64,000 bases of DNA. Source: Methylovirgula sp. 4M-Z18 (lineage in GTDB: Bacteria; Pseudomonadota; Alphaproteobacteria; Rhizobiales; Beijerinckiaceae). The stretch spans positions 3,510,874 to 3,574,873 of the forward strand of contig NZ_CP149574.1 in NCBI RefSeq assembly GCF_037890675.1, given 5' to 3'. Below, one piece after another: positions 1 to 8,296 of this stretch. The notes below the pieces were generated by a model. It saw nothing but the letters and a program-made list of their open reading frames with translations. It ran no database searches and was not told the origin of the DNA. Both the position numbers and the translations under genes were made by a program. The stretch's first letter is position 1; each line of letters begins with the position of its first letter.

Positions 1-2498
1 GATTCCTTTTCCGCTTGCCGCCGACGCGTTTCCGCATCGGCTCCAGGCATCAGGCGACCCATCTCGTTCGCCATGATCACGGGGATCATTTGGAAGGTCG
101 AGGCGTTGCCAACGCCAGTGGCAAAGAACAACACCAGGAAGGCAGCGAAGAAACCGATGAATGCGCCGGCCTGATCTTTGATGCCAATGAAGTAGAGCAC
201 GCCCCCGACGCCCACCATCATCAGCACGAAGGTCCAGAAGGTAACGCGCGCGCCGCCGTATTTGTCCGCGAGCCAGCCGGTACCCGAGCGTGACAGGGCG
301 CCGACAAGCGGCCCGAGGAAGGCGAACTGAAGCGCGTTCACGTCGGGGAACAGCATCTTGGACAGGAGCGGAAAGCCGGCGGAGTAGCCGATGAACGACC
401 CGAACGTACCGGTATAGAGCCAGCACATGATCCAATTGTGCTTGCGCTCAAAAATGACCGCCTGTTCGGCAAATGATGCCTTGGCGGAGGCGATATCGTT
501 CATACCGAACCAGGCCGCGAAGGCGGAGACAGCAATGAACGGCACGAAAACGAAACCCGCGTTCTGCAACCAGAGCGGCGCAGTTCCCGGCGTTCCCTTG
601 GCCATGACCGGATCGCCGCCGAGCCAGCCAAACACGCCTGCGGTGATCACGAGGGGTACGATGAACTGAACGACACTGACACCGAGATTGCCGAGACCGG
701 CGTTGAGCGCGAGCGCGTTGCCTTTTTCCGCCTTTGGGAAGAAGAAAGAAATATTGGCCATGGACGAGGCGAAGTTGCCGCCACCGAAGCCGCAAAGCAG
801 CGCAAGGATCAGCAACACGACATAGGGTGTGTCAGGGTTCTGCACGGCATAGCCGATGCCGACCGCCGGAATGATGAGCGACCAAGTCGTGAGGGTTGTC
901 CAGAGCCTGCCGCCGAAAATCGGTACCATGAAGGAATAGAAGATGCGGAGCGTCGCACCCGAGATGCCGGGCAGAGCGGCGAGCCAAAAGAGCTGATCGG
1001 TGGTGAAGGTAAAGCCCACGAGCGGGAGTTTGGCGACGACGACCGACCATACCTGCCAGATGGCAAAGGACAGCAGCAACGCCGGGATCGAAAGCCATAG
1101 GTTACGCCGGGCGATGCGGCGCCCCTTCTGCGCCCAGAACGCGGGATCCTCTGGGCGCCAGTCGGTGAGAGTGCCACCTTTGTACGGAACCACCGCGGGT
1201 TTGGGCATGCCCTGCATCTCGGGGAATGGCGGGAGCTTGGTAAGCGCTTCGCCGACCATTCCGCGCTCCATCTGGCGGATGGCAATGTGCATCCAAAGGA
1301 GCGCACCGGTGACCAGGATAAAGAGCGCCATGAAGCAACTCGTCCATAGACCGGTGAGATCGAGCAGGATGCCGAAAAGGATCGGCAGCAGGAAGCCGCC
1401 AAGGCCGCCAATCATCCCCACGAGGCCGCCGACCGCACCGACATGGTTGGGATAATAGACCGGGATGTGCTTGTAGACGGCAGCCTTGCCCAGAGCCATG
1501 AAGAAGCCGAGCACGAAGATCGTAACAATGAAGCCAAGCAAGCTCATCTCAAGATGGAAGGAGGTCGCGCCCTTCGTGCCATGGACCACGTAATCGGTTG
1601 GCGGATAGGACAGGACGAAGGTTGCCACGACGGAAACGAGAAAGGTCCAGTAGAGCACGCGCCGTGCGCCAAAGCTGTCCGAGAGGTGCCCGCCATAGGC
1701 GCGAAAGAGACTTGCCGGCACCGAGAAGAAGGCTGCGATCATGCCTGCGGTCTTGATATCGAGCCCGTAGACGTTGATGAGATATTGGGGCAGCCACAGC
1801 GCGAGCGCGACAAAGGAGCCAAAGACGAAGAAATAGTAGAGCGCAAAGCGCCAGACCTGCACGTTCTTCAGCGGTTCGAGTTCGAGCCAGGCGCTTTTTG
1901 GCTTGATCCCCGACCGCCTGCGTTCGACGATGATCGGGTCATCACGTGTCGTGAACCAGAATACGCCAGCCATGAGGACGAGGCTCGCCGCCCAGACCTG
2001 CGCCACAACTTGCCACCCGAAAGCAACGAGCACGAATGGAGCGAGGAATTTGGTGACCGCGGCGCCAACGTTGCCCGCGCCGAAGATGCCGAGTGCCGTT
2101 CCCTGTTTTTCTGCCGGATACCAGCGCGATACATAGGCGACACCGACGGCAAAGGAGCCTCCGGCTATTCCAACGCCAAGTGCGGCCAGCAGCATCTGAG
2201 GATAGGTATGGGCATAGGACAGTAGAAATGTCGCAACCGCCGCGGCCAACATGTTGGCCGTGAAGACGATCCGCCCGCCATAAATGTCCGTCCATATACC
2301 CAGCACTACCCTTATCAAAGAGCCGGTGAGTATTGGCGTGCCGACAAGCAAGCCGAACTGCGTCTCGCTGAGGCCGAGTTCCTGGCGAATGCGAATTCCT
2401 ATGATGGAAAAGATGGTCCAGACTGCGAAGCAGACCGTGAACGCCGCCGTACTCGCGCCTAGAATCTGACCGGATTTCGGATACACGGTCGGTTGCAT
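1..2498 (-). CDS. narK: NarK-type nitrate/nitrite transporter, two fused MFS domains (3' end cut by window edge)
   Basis: Inner-membrane transporter moving nitrate in and nitrite out for respiratory nitrate reduction. The frame is open from the ATG at 2498 to base 1 (832 codons, no stop), so the C-terminus lies outside the window. Two MFS units lie in tandem. The first (about residues 1-400) carries the nitrate signature GAGNVGAAVTKFLAP; the second (from about 480) carries NAGLGNLGVSVVQFIVP. They are joined by a soluble linker containing PAVVPYKGGTLTDWRPEDP. This NarK1-NarK2 fusion is typical of Paracoccus and other alphaproteobacteria, where it precedes narGHJI; those genes would lie to the left. 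The start is supported by GAAGGGA about 9 nt upstream. A perfect FNR box lies 87 nt upstream of the start codon. Confidence 0.93.
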   Translation of the reverse strand, partial: MQPTVYPKSGQILGASTAAFTVCFAVWTIFSIIGIRIRQELGLSETQFGLLVGTPILTGSLIRVVLGIWTDIYGGRIVFTANMLAAAVATFLLSYAHTYPQMLLAALGVGIAGGSFAVGVAYVSRWYPAEKQGTALGIFGAGNVGAAVTKFLAPFVLVAFGWQVVAQVWAASLVLMAGVFWFTTRDDPIIVERRRSGIKPKSAWLELEPLKNVQVWRFALYYFFVFGSFVALALWLPQYLINVYGLDIKTAGMIAAFFSVPASLFRAYGGHLSDSFGARRVLYWTFLVSVVATFVLSYPPTDYVVHGTKGATSFHLEMSLLGFIVTIFVLGFFMALGKAAVYKHIPVYYPNHVGAVGGLVGMIGGLGGFLLPILFGILLDLTGLWTSCFMALFILVTGALLWMHIAIRQMERGMVGEALTKLPPFPEMQGMPKPAVVPYKGGTLTDWRPEDPAFWAQKGRRIARRNLWLSIPALLLSFAIWQVWSVVVAKLPLVGFTFTTDQLFWLAALPGISGATLRIFYSFMVPIFGGRLWTTLTTWSLIIPAVGIGYAVQNPDTPYVVLLILALLCGFGGGNFASSMANISFFFPKAEKGNALALNAGLGNLGVSVVQFIVPLVITAGVFGWLGGDPVMAKGTPGTAPLWLQNAGFVFVPFIAVSAFAAWFGMNDIASAKASFAEQAVIFERKHNWIMCWLYTGTFGSFIGYSAGFPLLSKMLFPDVNALQFAFLGPLVGALSRSGTGWLADKYGGARVTFWTFVLMMVGVGGVLYFIGIKDQAGAFIGFFAAFLVLFFATGVGNASTFQMIPVIMANEMGRLMPGADAETRRRQAEKE

Positions 2499-2584
2499 CG
2501 TAGACGGTCCCTTCGATAATTAGCCCCAAGGGGCGGATTCGTGTCCGCTCAATGCCAAACTGCCGAAGCCGCTGCTTCGCCACA

Positions 2585-2598
2585 TTGATCTGCATCAA
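2585..2598. promoter_or_regulatory. FNR/NNR-type binding site (anaerobox)
   Basis: TTGATCTGCATCAA is a perfect TTGAT-N4-ATCAA dyad. It sits between divergent narK (start 2498) and the CRP/FNR regulator (start about 2668). FNR, NNR, DNR and NarR proteins bind this consensus, so it probably activates narK when oxygen is absent and nitrogen oxides are present. Confidence 0.85.
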
Positions 2599-2667
2599 AG
2601 ATGGTCGTGACAATTGTCACACATTGCAGAGCGGCGATCGACGGACCTCAATCGGGGAGAAGATGGG

Positions 2668-3390
2668 TTGAACGCAACGATGGGTAAGGAAGTGGTGCCT
2701 GAGGCATCGCCGCTATTTCGAGCGCTATCCGAGGTAACGCGCGGCGAGCTGCTGCGAAATGCCATGGTCCATGCAGTTGCGGCCGGCACCATCTTGTTCG
2801 AGCAGGGCGAGGTGCCGAACTTCCAACTGATGGTTCTCTCCGGATCGGCCCAATTGTTTGGGCGATCCAGCGAAGGCCGCGAAGTGTTGATCGAGGCCGT
2901 CCGCGCCCCGGATCTCATAATTCCGGCCGCTGTCGTGACGGGCGCGCCTTATCTTATGCAGGCCCGCGTGCCGGAGCCGTCGCGCTTCTTGCTGATTCAT
3001 GCGGCGGCGTTTCGTGCGGCCGTCCAGGCAGACCCTTTATTGGCGCACGCGGTAATTGGAAGCTTGGCGCAGCAGTTCCGACGCATGGTCCGGCAGGTCA
3101 AGAACCTGAAGCTGAGGTCCTCGACGCAGCGTGTCGGATGCTACATCCTTGCCTTGTCCCGACGGCAGGGCACGCCCAACCAGGTTGTGCTTCCTTATGA
3201 GAAAAATCTCATTGCGTCGGAACTTGGCATAACCCGGGAATCGTTTTCGCGTGCCCTGTCTGGCTTGGAGAGATCGGGGATAAGGGTCGAAGGCCAGACA
3301 ATCGCAATTCTCGACGCTGTTCGGCTTGCGGCCGAATGCGTTCCCGATCCGCTGATCGACGGAACGGACAACGGCGACTTCGTGTCGTGA
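2668..3390 (+). CDS. CRP/FNR-family regulator, NarR/DNR-like
   Basis: DNA-binding regulator with an N-terminal cyclic-nucleotide-binding-type beta roll (about residues 10-130), a dimerisation helix (about 130-155) and a C-terminal winged helix. The recognition helix RESFSRALSGL has the E-x2-S-R spacing that reads TTGAT half-sites, matching the FNR box upstream. There is no N-terminal cysteine cluster; the only cysteines are in VGCYIL and AAECVP. It therefore cannot bind an FNR-type 4Fe-4S cluster and resembles NarR/DNR/NNR, which respond to nitrogen oxides. The start is uncertain: TTG 2668 has GGGGAGA 7 nt upstream, while ATG 2680 is also in frame. Probable target: narK and the nitrate reductase operon. 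Confidence 0.85.
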   Translation: MNATMGKEVVPEASPLFRALSEVTRGELLRNAMVHAVAAGTILFEQGEVPNFQLMVLSGSAQLFGRSSEGREVLIEAVRAPDLIIPAAVVTGAPYLMQARVPEPSRFLLIHAAAFRAAVQADPLLAHAVIGSLAQQFRRMVRQVKNLKLRSSTQRVGCYILALSRRQGTPNQVVLPYEKNLIASELGITRESFSRALSGLERSGIRVEGQTIAILDAVRLAAECVPDPLIDGTDNGDFVS

Positions 3391-3530
3391 TTGGCTCGCT
3401 GCTGGGCAATTCGTCGTACACCGCTATCTGACGCTGAGGTATTCGGTATCGGTAGCCTGACATCAGTCTATCAATATCTGTCGGCAATCACAGGCTGGCG
3501 CAGATGTGAGTATCGCATCGCAAAGGTGCA

Positions 3531-3560
3531 TGGTTGCGGGGGCAGGATTTGAACCTGCGA
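3531..3560 (-). other. 3' end fragment of initiator tRNA (fMet); probable att scar of an integrated element
   Basis: Read on the minus strand, these 30 nt are the end of a tRNA: 3' T-stem strand and T-loop (GGTTCAAATCC), the 3' acceptor strand CCCCGC and the ACCA tail. The string CGCAGGTTCAAATCC followed by TGCCCCCGCAACCA matches alphaproteobacterial initiator tRNA-Met. Identity stops abruptly on the 5' side, so no D-arm or anticodon arm follows. Tyrosine recombinases that target a tRNA 3' end leave exactly this kind of direct repeat at the far end of the island. No integrase gene is visible in the window. Confidence 0.7.
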
Positions 3561-4371
3561 AATACGCGCCACCCCGATATCGGAAATTTGTACGGTAGTC
3601 GTCGAGGTCAGCGATCAAGTCCCAGACGGGGCACTTCGACTCAATTTGAGATACAGTGACTGGCGGATCAAGAGACTTCGGCCAAACTACAATTTTGAGC
3701 AACACATAAATTTAAACAACAATATCAACTAGGTAGACTTTCATAATTTTATTCTGACTGGCGCGCCACTTCGATACACATCTGCGAACGTTTGGATCAG
3801 CAAGGGCGTCCTGCGCGATAGCCTGCTCCAAGGTATATCTATCTCCAACAATCCGGACGGACAGATCACCAACTTCGATTCGGTCGATTACGGCGTGAAG
3901 GTAAACCTTGCCGAAGGAGCCGATCCGGAAGTGATATTTTCGCGCAACTTACGGCCAAACTCGGCCAAAAGCTGAGTGGAAGCTCGATCGGCGGCCCCGC
4001 TGCAAATAATCGGTTTGGCCGCTGAACCGAAGGTCCGCGCAGCGCGAAACCCGCCACCACGAGTTCCACGCGCGTCTTGGCGTTTCGCTCCTATCAAGCG
4101 AGGAATTTGCAACAGAGCCCTTGTCAAGATGCGGATCTGAGTCAGATGGAAAGTTGATCATACCGCCACACTCCAACGTCCACGTTAAGGTGACGCGACC
4201 ATCCGCAAACTCAAAGGAAAGCGAAAATATAGCCACACGGCATGGGCGATTAATTCTGCCGGAAAACGGCGGCCCCGGTAGCACGATTTGAAAACGTCTT
4301 TCATGCCGGAGAACCTGCCAAGGCCGCGATGCCCTTGTCAACGTGCAAGCATCGCAACAGCACCTCGAAAG
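3561..4371. other. Gene-poor, AT-richer segment next to the tRNA fragment
   Basis: No convincing intact gene on either strand. Apart from the coding fragment at 3733-3975 I see no promoter, terminator or repeat that I can defend. The composition is visibly more AT-rich than its neighbours (notably 3690-3760), as expected for decayed island-edge DNA. Confidence 0.5.
3733..3975 (+). pseudogene. Decayed coding fragment, unknown protein
   Basis: An 80-codon stretch between two stops on the plus strand reads as plausible protein, including VWISKGVLRDSLLQGISISN and a C-terminus ending in RPNSAKS. It has no ATG/GTG start with a ribosome-binding site, and begins directly after an in-frame TAG at 3730-3732. 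The residue mix is protein-like, with alternating beta-strand-like segments and an aspartate-rich middle. It looks like the C-terminal remains of a larger gene. I do not recognise the family. Confidence 0.35.
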
Positions 4372-5394
4372 CTACTCGCCGCGCTGGTGCATACTGCGAT
4401 ATTGCGTTGGTGACATCCCAAACGCTTCTTTGAAGCGTTTAGAAAAGCTGGACGGCAAAAATCCGATTGAAAGACCCACTTCAGTAAACTTTTCCATCGA
4501 GAACGCGACCGATTGTCTTGCAGCTTCCATGCGAAGATCCATGTAAGCGTGGCTCGGCTGTTTGCCGAGCTCCGCTAGGAACAATCGCTCCAAACCACGC
4601 GGCGTAATGCCACATTGAGAAGCTATCGTACGGATCTTTTTGGGGCGGCCCAAGTTCTGCTCCATGAGCAGGAGTGCGCGGCGCACTCGCTTGTCGGTCA
4701 CGCGTGCTTCAAAGGGATTCCGCGGCTGCGGGTCGGACGGCCCCCGGGCTCGTTCGATCTGCAGGACCTGCATGGCCTTTTGCTTCGCAGCACGTCCCAG
4801 ATGACGTTCGACGAGGAATGCCGCGACATCCGCGGCGCCTGCCCCGCCGGCGCAGGTGATCCTACTGCCATCCACAAAGAAAAGCCGATCAGCCATCACT
4901 CCGATTTCCGGGAAGCGTTCCCTGAAGTCGTGGTAATGGAACCAGCTCACGCAAGCCCTCCGCCCCTGCAATAGACCACATTCCGCCAGGATGAAGGCGC
5001 CGGTACAGATCCCGATCAGTGGTACTTGCGCCGCGTTGGCCTTGAACAAGAAATCGCGGCTCGCAGCATCCAATTGTTCGGCTTCGCGCAAGAGGCCGCC
5101 GACAACAGCGATATGGGAAAATCGTCTCGGATCGCCTAGTCCCGCGGTCGGCGCGACCTCGATACCAGTGCTCGATCGAATGAGCCGGCCTGTTGCGCTC
5201 AAAATCTCCCAATCGCAGTCCACCTTTCGGCTACGGTCGCCTTCATCGCCGGCCAAGCGCAATGTATCGATAAACAGTGCAAGAGCCGACATGGTGAAGT
5301 CCTTGGCAAGCACAAAGCCGACTCGCAGACCTTGCTGCTGCGGCTCGGCCAACGGGCGCCGAGGATGAGCCGTTGTGACGCTCACAACCATAGA
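4372..5394 (-). CDS. GlxA-family AraC-type transcriptional regulator
   Basis: A 340-residue activator with an N-terminal DJ-1/PfpI (class I glutamine amidotransferase-like) sensor domain, about residues 20-190, including the nucleophile-elbow motif GICTGAFILA (Cys about 129). A C-terminal double helix-turn-helix AraC domain spans about 240-335 (IASQCGITPRGLERLF; GFLPSSFSKRFKEAFGMSP). Family members such as GbdR, CdhR and ArgR control catabolism of betaines, carnitine and arginine, which fits the ProU-type amine operon just upstream on the same strand. ATG 5394 is chosen because AAGGAG precedes it by 8 nt; the frame remains open further upstream without a better site. It is the last gene of the 14913-to-4372 run, after a 150-nt gap. 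Confidence 0.85.
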   Translation of the reverse strand, partial: SMVVSVTTAHPRRPLAEPQQQGLRVGFVLAKDFTMSALALFIDTLRLAGDEGDRSRKVDCDWEILSATGRLIRSSTGIEVAPTAGLGDPRRFSHIAVVGGLLREAEQLDAASRDFLFKANAAQVPLIGICTGAFILAECGLLQGRRACVSWFHYHDFRERFPEIGVMADRLFFVDGSRITCAGGAGAADVAAFLVERHLGRAAKQKAMQVLQIERARGPSDPQPRNPFEARVTDKRVRRALLLMEQNLGRPKKIRTIASQCGITPRGLERLFLAELGKQPSHAYMDLRMEAARQSVAFSMEKFTEVGLSIGFLPSSFSKRFKEAFGMSPTQYRSMHQRGE

Positions 5395-5544
5395 AACCCA
5401 CTCCTTGTTACATCCGAATTCCGGCGATTGGCGCGCGGACGAAGCACTGCATGTTTCGGCTGCACCGCCCGAACATCCAATAGGCAGACAATGGCATGGA
5501 CAAACTAGCCATCTCAGCACTCGGTCAAGCTTGTGTCATTCATT

Positions 5545-6543
5545 TCACAAGATTTGAAATCCGTGCGCCAAGGGATCGCGTTCATCCACAAAAATCGTGT
5601 TATGCCCCGTAATGTGGGCCCACCCAGCAACACTCGGAGCAATGCCGTCGAATGGCCCTATTTTCGCGGTCGCCTCCACCCTCCCCTCAAACACCGTACC
5701 AATCAGACTTTCATTCCGAAACGTATCACCGAGTTTCAGGAGGCCTTTGCCGTATAGTTGCGCCATGCGAGCCGACGTTCCCGTGCCGCCCGGCGAACGG
5801 TCGATCGCCTTCTCACCATAAAAGACGGCGCTGCGGTCATCTGCCGTCGCATTTGGCAAGCCGTCACACCAGATCGCGTGATGGACGCCGCGAATCCGGC
5901 TATCCTCAGGATGGATCGGATCGCATATCTCAGCCAAAGCCGTTCGGAGACGCCGGCTGACATCAGCGATACTGGCGGCAGACGTGCCGGTGAGACCCGA
6001 CCAGTTCTTCTGCGGCTCAATCACGGCGTAGTAATTGCCCCCGTAAGCAACGTCGACAACAAGCTGACCGATGCCCCGCACATCGACCTCGAGGTCGGCC
6101 GCGTGAAGATAGCTCGGCACGTTGAATAAGCGCACGCTTCTGACAGAGCCATTCGCCATCTCATATGTGACGTCCACCCGCCCGGCAGGAGCTTCGATCG
6201 AGAGCATTCCCGGCACCCGCGGCGTCACAAGCCCTTCTTCGATCACGACAGTGGAGAGCCCGATCGTTCCCGCGCCGCACATCGGGAGACAGCCGCTGAC
6301 CTCGATGAAGAGCACGGCGAGATCGCAGTCCGGTCTGGTCGGAGGATAGATGATCGCTCCCGACATAATGTCGTGTCCGCGAGGTTCGAACATGAGCGCC
6401 CTACGGACCCAATCATGCTCGCGTACGAAGATCTCTCGCCGTTCAGCCATTGAGACGTTCGGCAGCAATGGCGCGCCACCGACGACCACGCGCACCGGGT
6501 TTCCGCACGCATGCGAGTCGATACAGTAGAAACTACGTCTCAT
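5545..6543 (-). CDS. Proline racemase / hydroxyproline epimerase family protein with second catalytic Cys replaced by Gly
   Basis: A 332-residue member of the proline racemase fold, the usual length of 4-hydroxyproline 2-epimerases. The first catalytic cysteine is present (C89 in MCGAGTIG). The second motif, normally SPCGTGTSAR, reads SPGGTGTSAR (G252). The paralogue at 24998-25999 retains both cysteines. Known relatives use Cys/Cys for racemisation or Cys/Thr for trans-3-hydroxyproline dehydration, so a Cys/Gly enzyme should not run standard two-base epimerisation. It may be inactive, a dehydratase, or act on an N-methylated substrate suggested by the adjacent ProU-type transporter. The start at 6543 gives the family length; the ribosome site is weak. 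It follows the permease gene by about 30 nt. Confidence 0.85.
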   Translation of the reverse strand: MRRSFYCIDSHACGNPVRVVVGGAPLLPNVSMAERREIFVREHDWVRRALMFEPRGHDIMSGAIIYPPTRPDCDLAVLFIEVSGCLPMCGAGTIGLSTVVIEEGLVTPRVPGMLSIEAPAGRVDVTYEMANGSVRSVRLFNVPSYLHAADLEVDVRGIGQLVVDVAYGGNYYAVIEPQKNWSGLTGTSAASIADVSRRLRTALAEICDPIHPEDSRIRGVHHAIWCDGLPNATADDRSAVFYGEKAIDRSPGGTGTSARMAQLYGKGLLKLGDTFRNESLIGTVFEGRVEATAKIGPFDGIAPSVAGWAHITGHNTIFVDERDPLAHGFQIL

Positions 6544-6573
6544 GTGATGATCCCGCAAATTGCCTGACCACAA

Positions 6574-7425
6574 TCAAGTGCTGCTTGGGAATTTGCGGCC
6601 CTGCAGAACGCCGCGCGAGAGCCTATCAAGCAAAAGCGCGACGGCCACGATCGCCAATCCCGCGCGTAAACCGACACCCATCTCCATACGGGTCAAGCCG
6701 CGGGTGACTTCCGCGCCGAGACCGCCTGCGCCCACAAGGCCAGCAAGAACCACCATGGCCAATGACAGAAGGATGCATTGGTTGAGGCCGACAAGTAGCG
6801 TCGGCGTCGCCGAAGGGACCTCGATCTTGAACAGAACATCACGGCGCGAGGCTCCAATCGCCGCCCCAAGCTCCATCAGATCTTTGGGAATTTGATTGAA
6901 GGCGAGCGTCGTCAGCCTGAGCATCGGCGGGACGCCGTAGACGATTGTCGCGATGATCGCAGGTACCCTACCAAGGCTGAAGAGGATGACCGCCGGGATG
7001 AGATAGACCCATGGCGGAACGGTCTGCATGATGTCCAGAAGAGGCCTGATTGCCGCTTCCAATCCCTTGTAGCGTGAGGCCAGAACGCCCACAGGGAATC
7101 CGATCATGACGGACAGGGCGACACTGACCGAAACCAAGGTGATCGTTTGTATCGAGGCCTCCCAAAGGCCCGCAACCCAACAAAAACCGAGGGCCAGACC
7201 GGCAAGGATCGCGGCGCGCACGCCGATCGATACAAAAGCCAAGACCACCACGACACCGATCAACACATAAGGAGGGACAAAGAGCAGCGCGCCGCCTATT
7301 CCGGTGAGAACCGCCTCGATGACCTCACTAATCACCGCAAACAAAGGATGCAGGTGTGCATTGAGCCAGTCTACGCTTGGAGCTAGAAACGTGCCTGGAG
7401 AAAACTGTGGAAGAGACCAGCTCAT
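6574..7425 (-). CDS. ProW/OpuAB-type ABC transporter permease
   Basis: Inner-membrane permease subunit (283 residues) of a glycine betaine/proline betaine-type importer. Several hydrophobic segments precede the BPD-transport core with the EAA-like loop PKDLMELGAAIGASRRDVLF. Its ATG overlaps the stop of the upstream permease by 4 nt (ATGA), so the two are translationally coupled and probably form a heterodimer. The N-terminal region (about 50 residues) before the first core helix is normal for the family. The exact substrate cannot be read from the permease. Confidence 0.9.
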   Translation of the reverse strand: MSWSLPQFSPGTFLAPSVDWLNAHLHPLFAVISEVIEAVLTGIGGALLFVPPYVLIGVVVVLAFVSIGVRAAILAGLALGFCWVAGLWEASIQTITLVSVSVALSVMIGFPVGVLASRYKGLEAAIRPLLDIMQTVPPWVYLIPAVILFSLGRVPAIIATIVYGVPPMLRLTTLAFNQIPKDLMELGAAIGASRRDVLFKIEVPSATPTLLVGLNQCILLSLAMVVLAGLVGAGGLGAEVTRGLTRMEMGVGLRAGLAIVAVALLLDRLSRGVLQGRKFPSST

Positions 7426-8270
7426 GACACACCTCCTTTACGCAAGCGAGAGGCGCTTTGCGTGATGCGATCCAGGACGATGGTTAGAACGACAATGGCA
7501 ATGGCCCCATCGATAGATTTGGCGATGTCGAGCGTTCGGATAGCCTTGTAGATGGTTTCGCCGAGTCCGCCTGAGCCGACAATCCCGGCGATAACCACCA
7601 TACCGAATGCCATCATCAGGCTTTGATTGACGCCCGTCATGATGCTCGGCATCGCAAATGGCAGGCGAATCTTGAAAAACATTTGCCACGGCGTGAGACC
7701 TGTTGCCTCGCCAAGTTCGACAAACACGTGCGGCGTCATGCGTATACCGAGCGACGTCAGACGGAAAGCAGGAGGGACCGCCACGATGAAAGTCGCCACG
7801 ACTGCAGTCGCCGGCCCATAGCCCAGGAGCGCAATTCCGGGCAGGAGATAGATATAGGGCGGCATTGTTTGGATCAAATCCAACATTGGCTCGACGATGC
7901 GGTCGAGTGCGGGGGCAAATCCCGCAAGAATCCCCGCAGGAATCGCCACGGCCAGCGCGAGCAGTGTCGCTGAAAGTACCAGAGCAAGCGTGCTCATCGC
8001 CTCTGGCCACAGTCCCATCATCATGCAAAAGACAAAAGCAGCGCCAGCGAGGATGCCAAACCACGCATTGACGACTCTCCAACCTAGCAAGGCGATAATC
8101 ATCGCCACGACATAGAATGGCGAGACATTCAAGAGCCAGAGCACGCCATCGTAGATGCCTTCCAAAATCGCGCGAACAAAATCGAACACAAAGCCCGCGT
8201 TGTCGTTCAACCATCCGAGCGCGTTATCGATTGCATTGTCGACCGTGTCGACGAGACCAGAACTGTCCAT
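7422..8270 (-). CDS. ProW/OpuAB-type ABC transporter permease
   Basis: Second permease (282 residues) of the same importer. It has a long amphipathic N-terminus followed by about six membrane segments and the EAA-like loop TPHVFVELGEATGLTPWQMF. A pair of unequal permeases is common in alphaproteobacterial quaternary-amine transporters, whereas E. coli ProU uses one. It follows the ATPase gene by 26 nt and overlaps the next permease by 4 nt. Confidence 0.9.
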   Translation of the reverse strand: MDSSGLVDTVDNAIDNALGWLNDNAGFVFDFVRAILEGIYDGVLWLLNVSPFYVVAMIIALLGWRVVNAWFGILAGAAFVFCMMMGLWPEAMSTLALVLSATLLALAVAIPAGILAGFAPALDRIVEPMLDLIQTMPPYIYLLPGIALLGYGPATAVVATFIVAVPPAFRLTSLGIRMTPHVFVELGEATGLTPWQMFFKIRLPFAMPSIMTGVNQSLMMAFGMVVIAGIVGSGGLGETIYKAIRTLDIAKSIDGAIAIVVLTIVLDRITQSASRLRKGGVS

Positions 8271-8296
8271 ATCCTAACCCTCCCGTCGGATATTGG

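Noticed and set aside
1942-2613. 223-codon minus-strand frame over the narK start
   Set aside because: Arginine/histidine-rich shadow of narK; the NarK frame is continuous from 2498 to 1 and carries the family motifs.
3463-3705. 80-codon minus-strand frame spanning the tRNA fragment
   Set aside because: It translates through tRNA-derived sequence and has no homology-like features.
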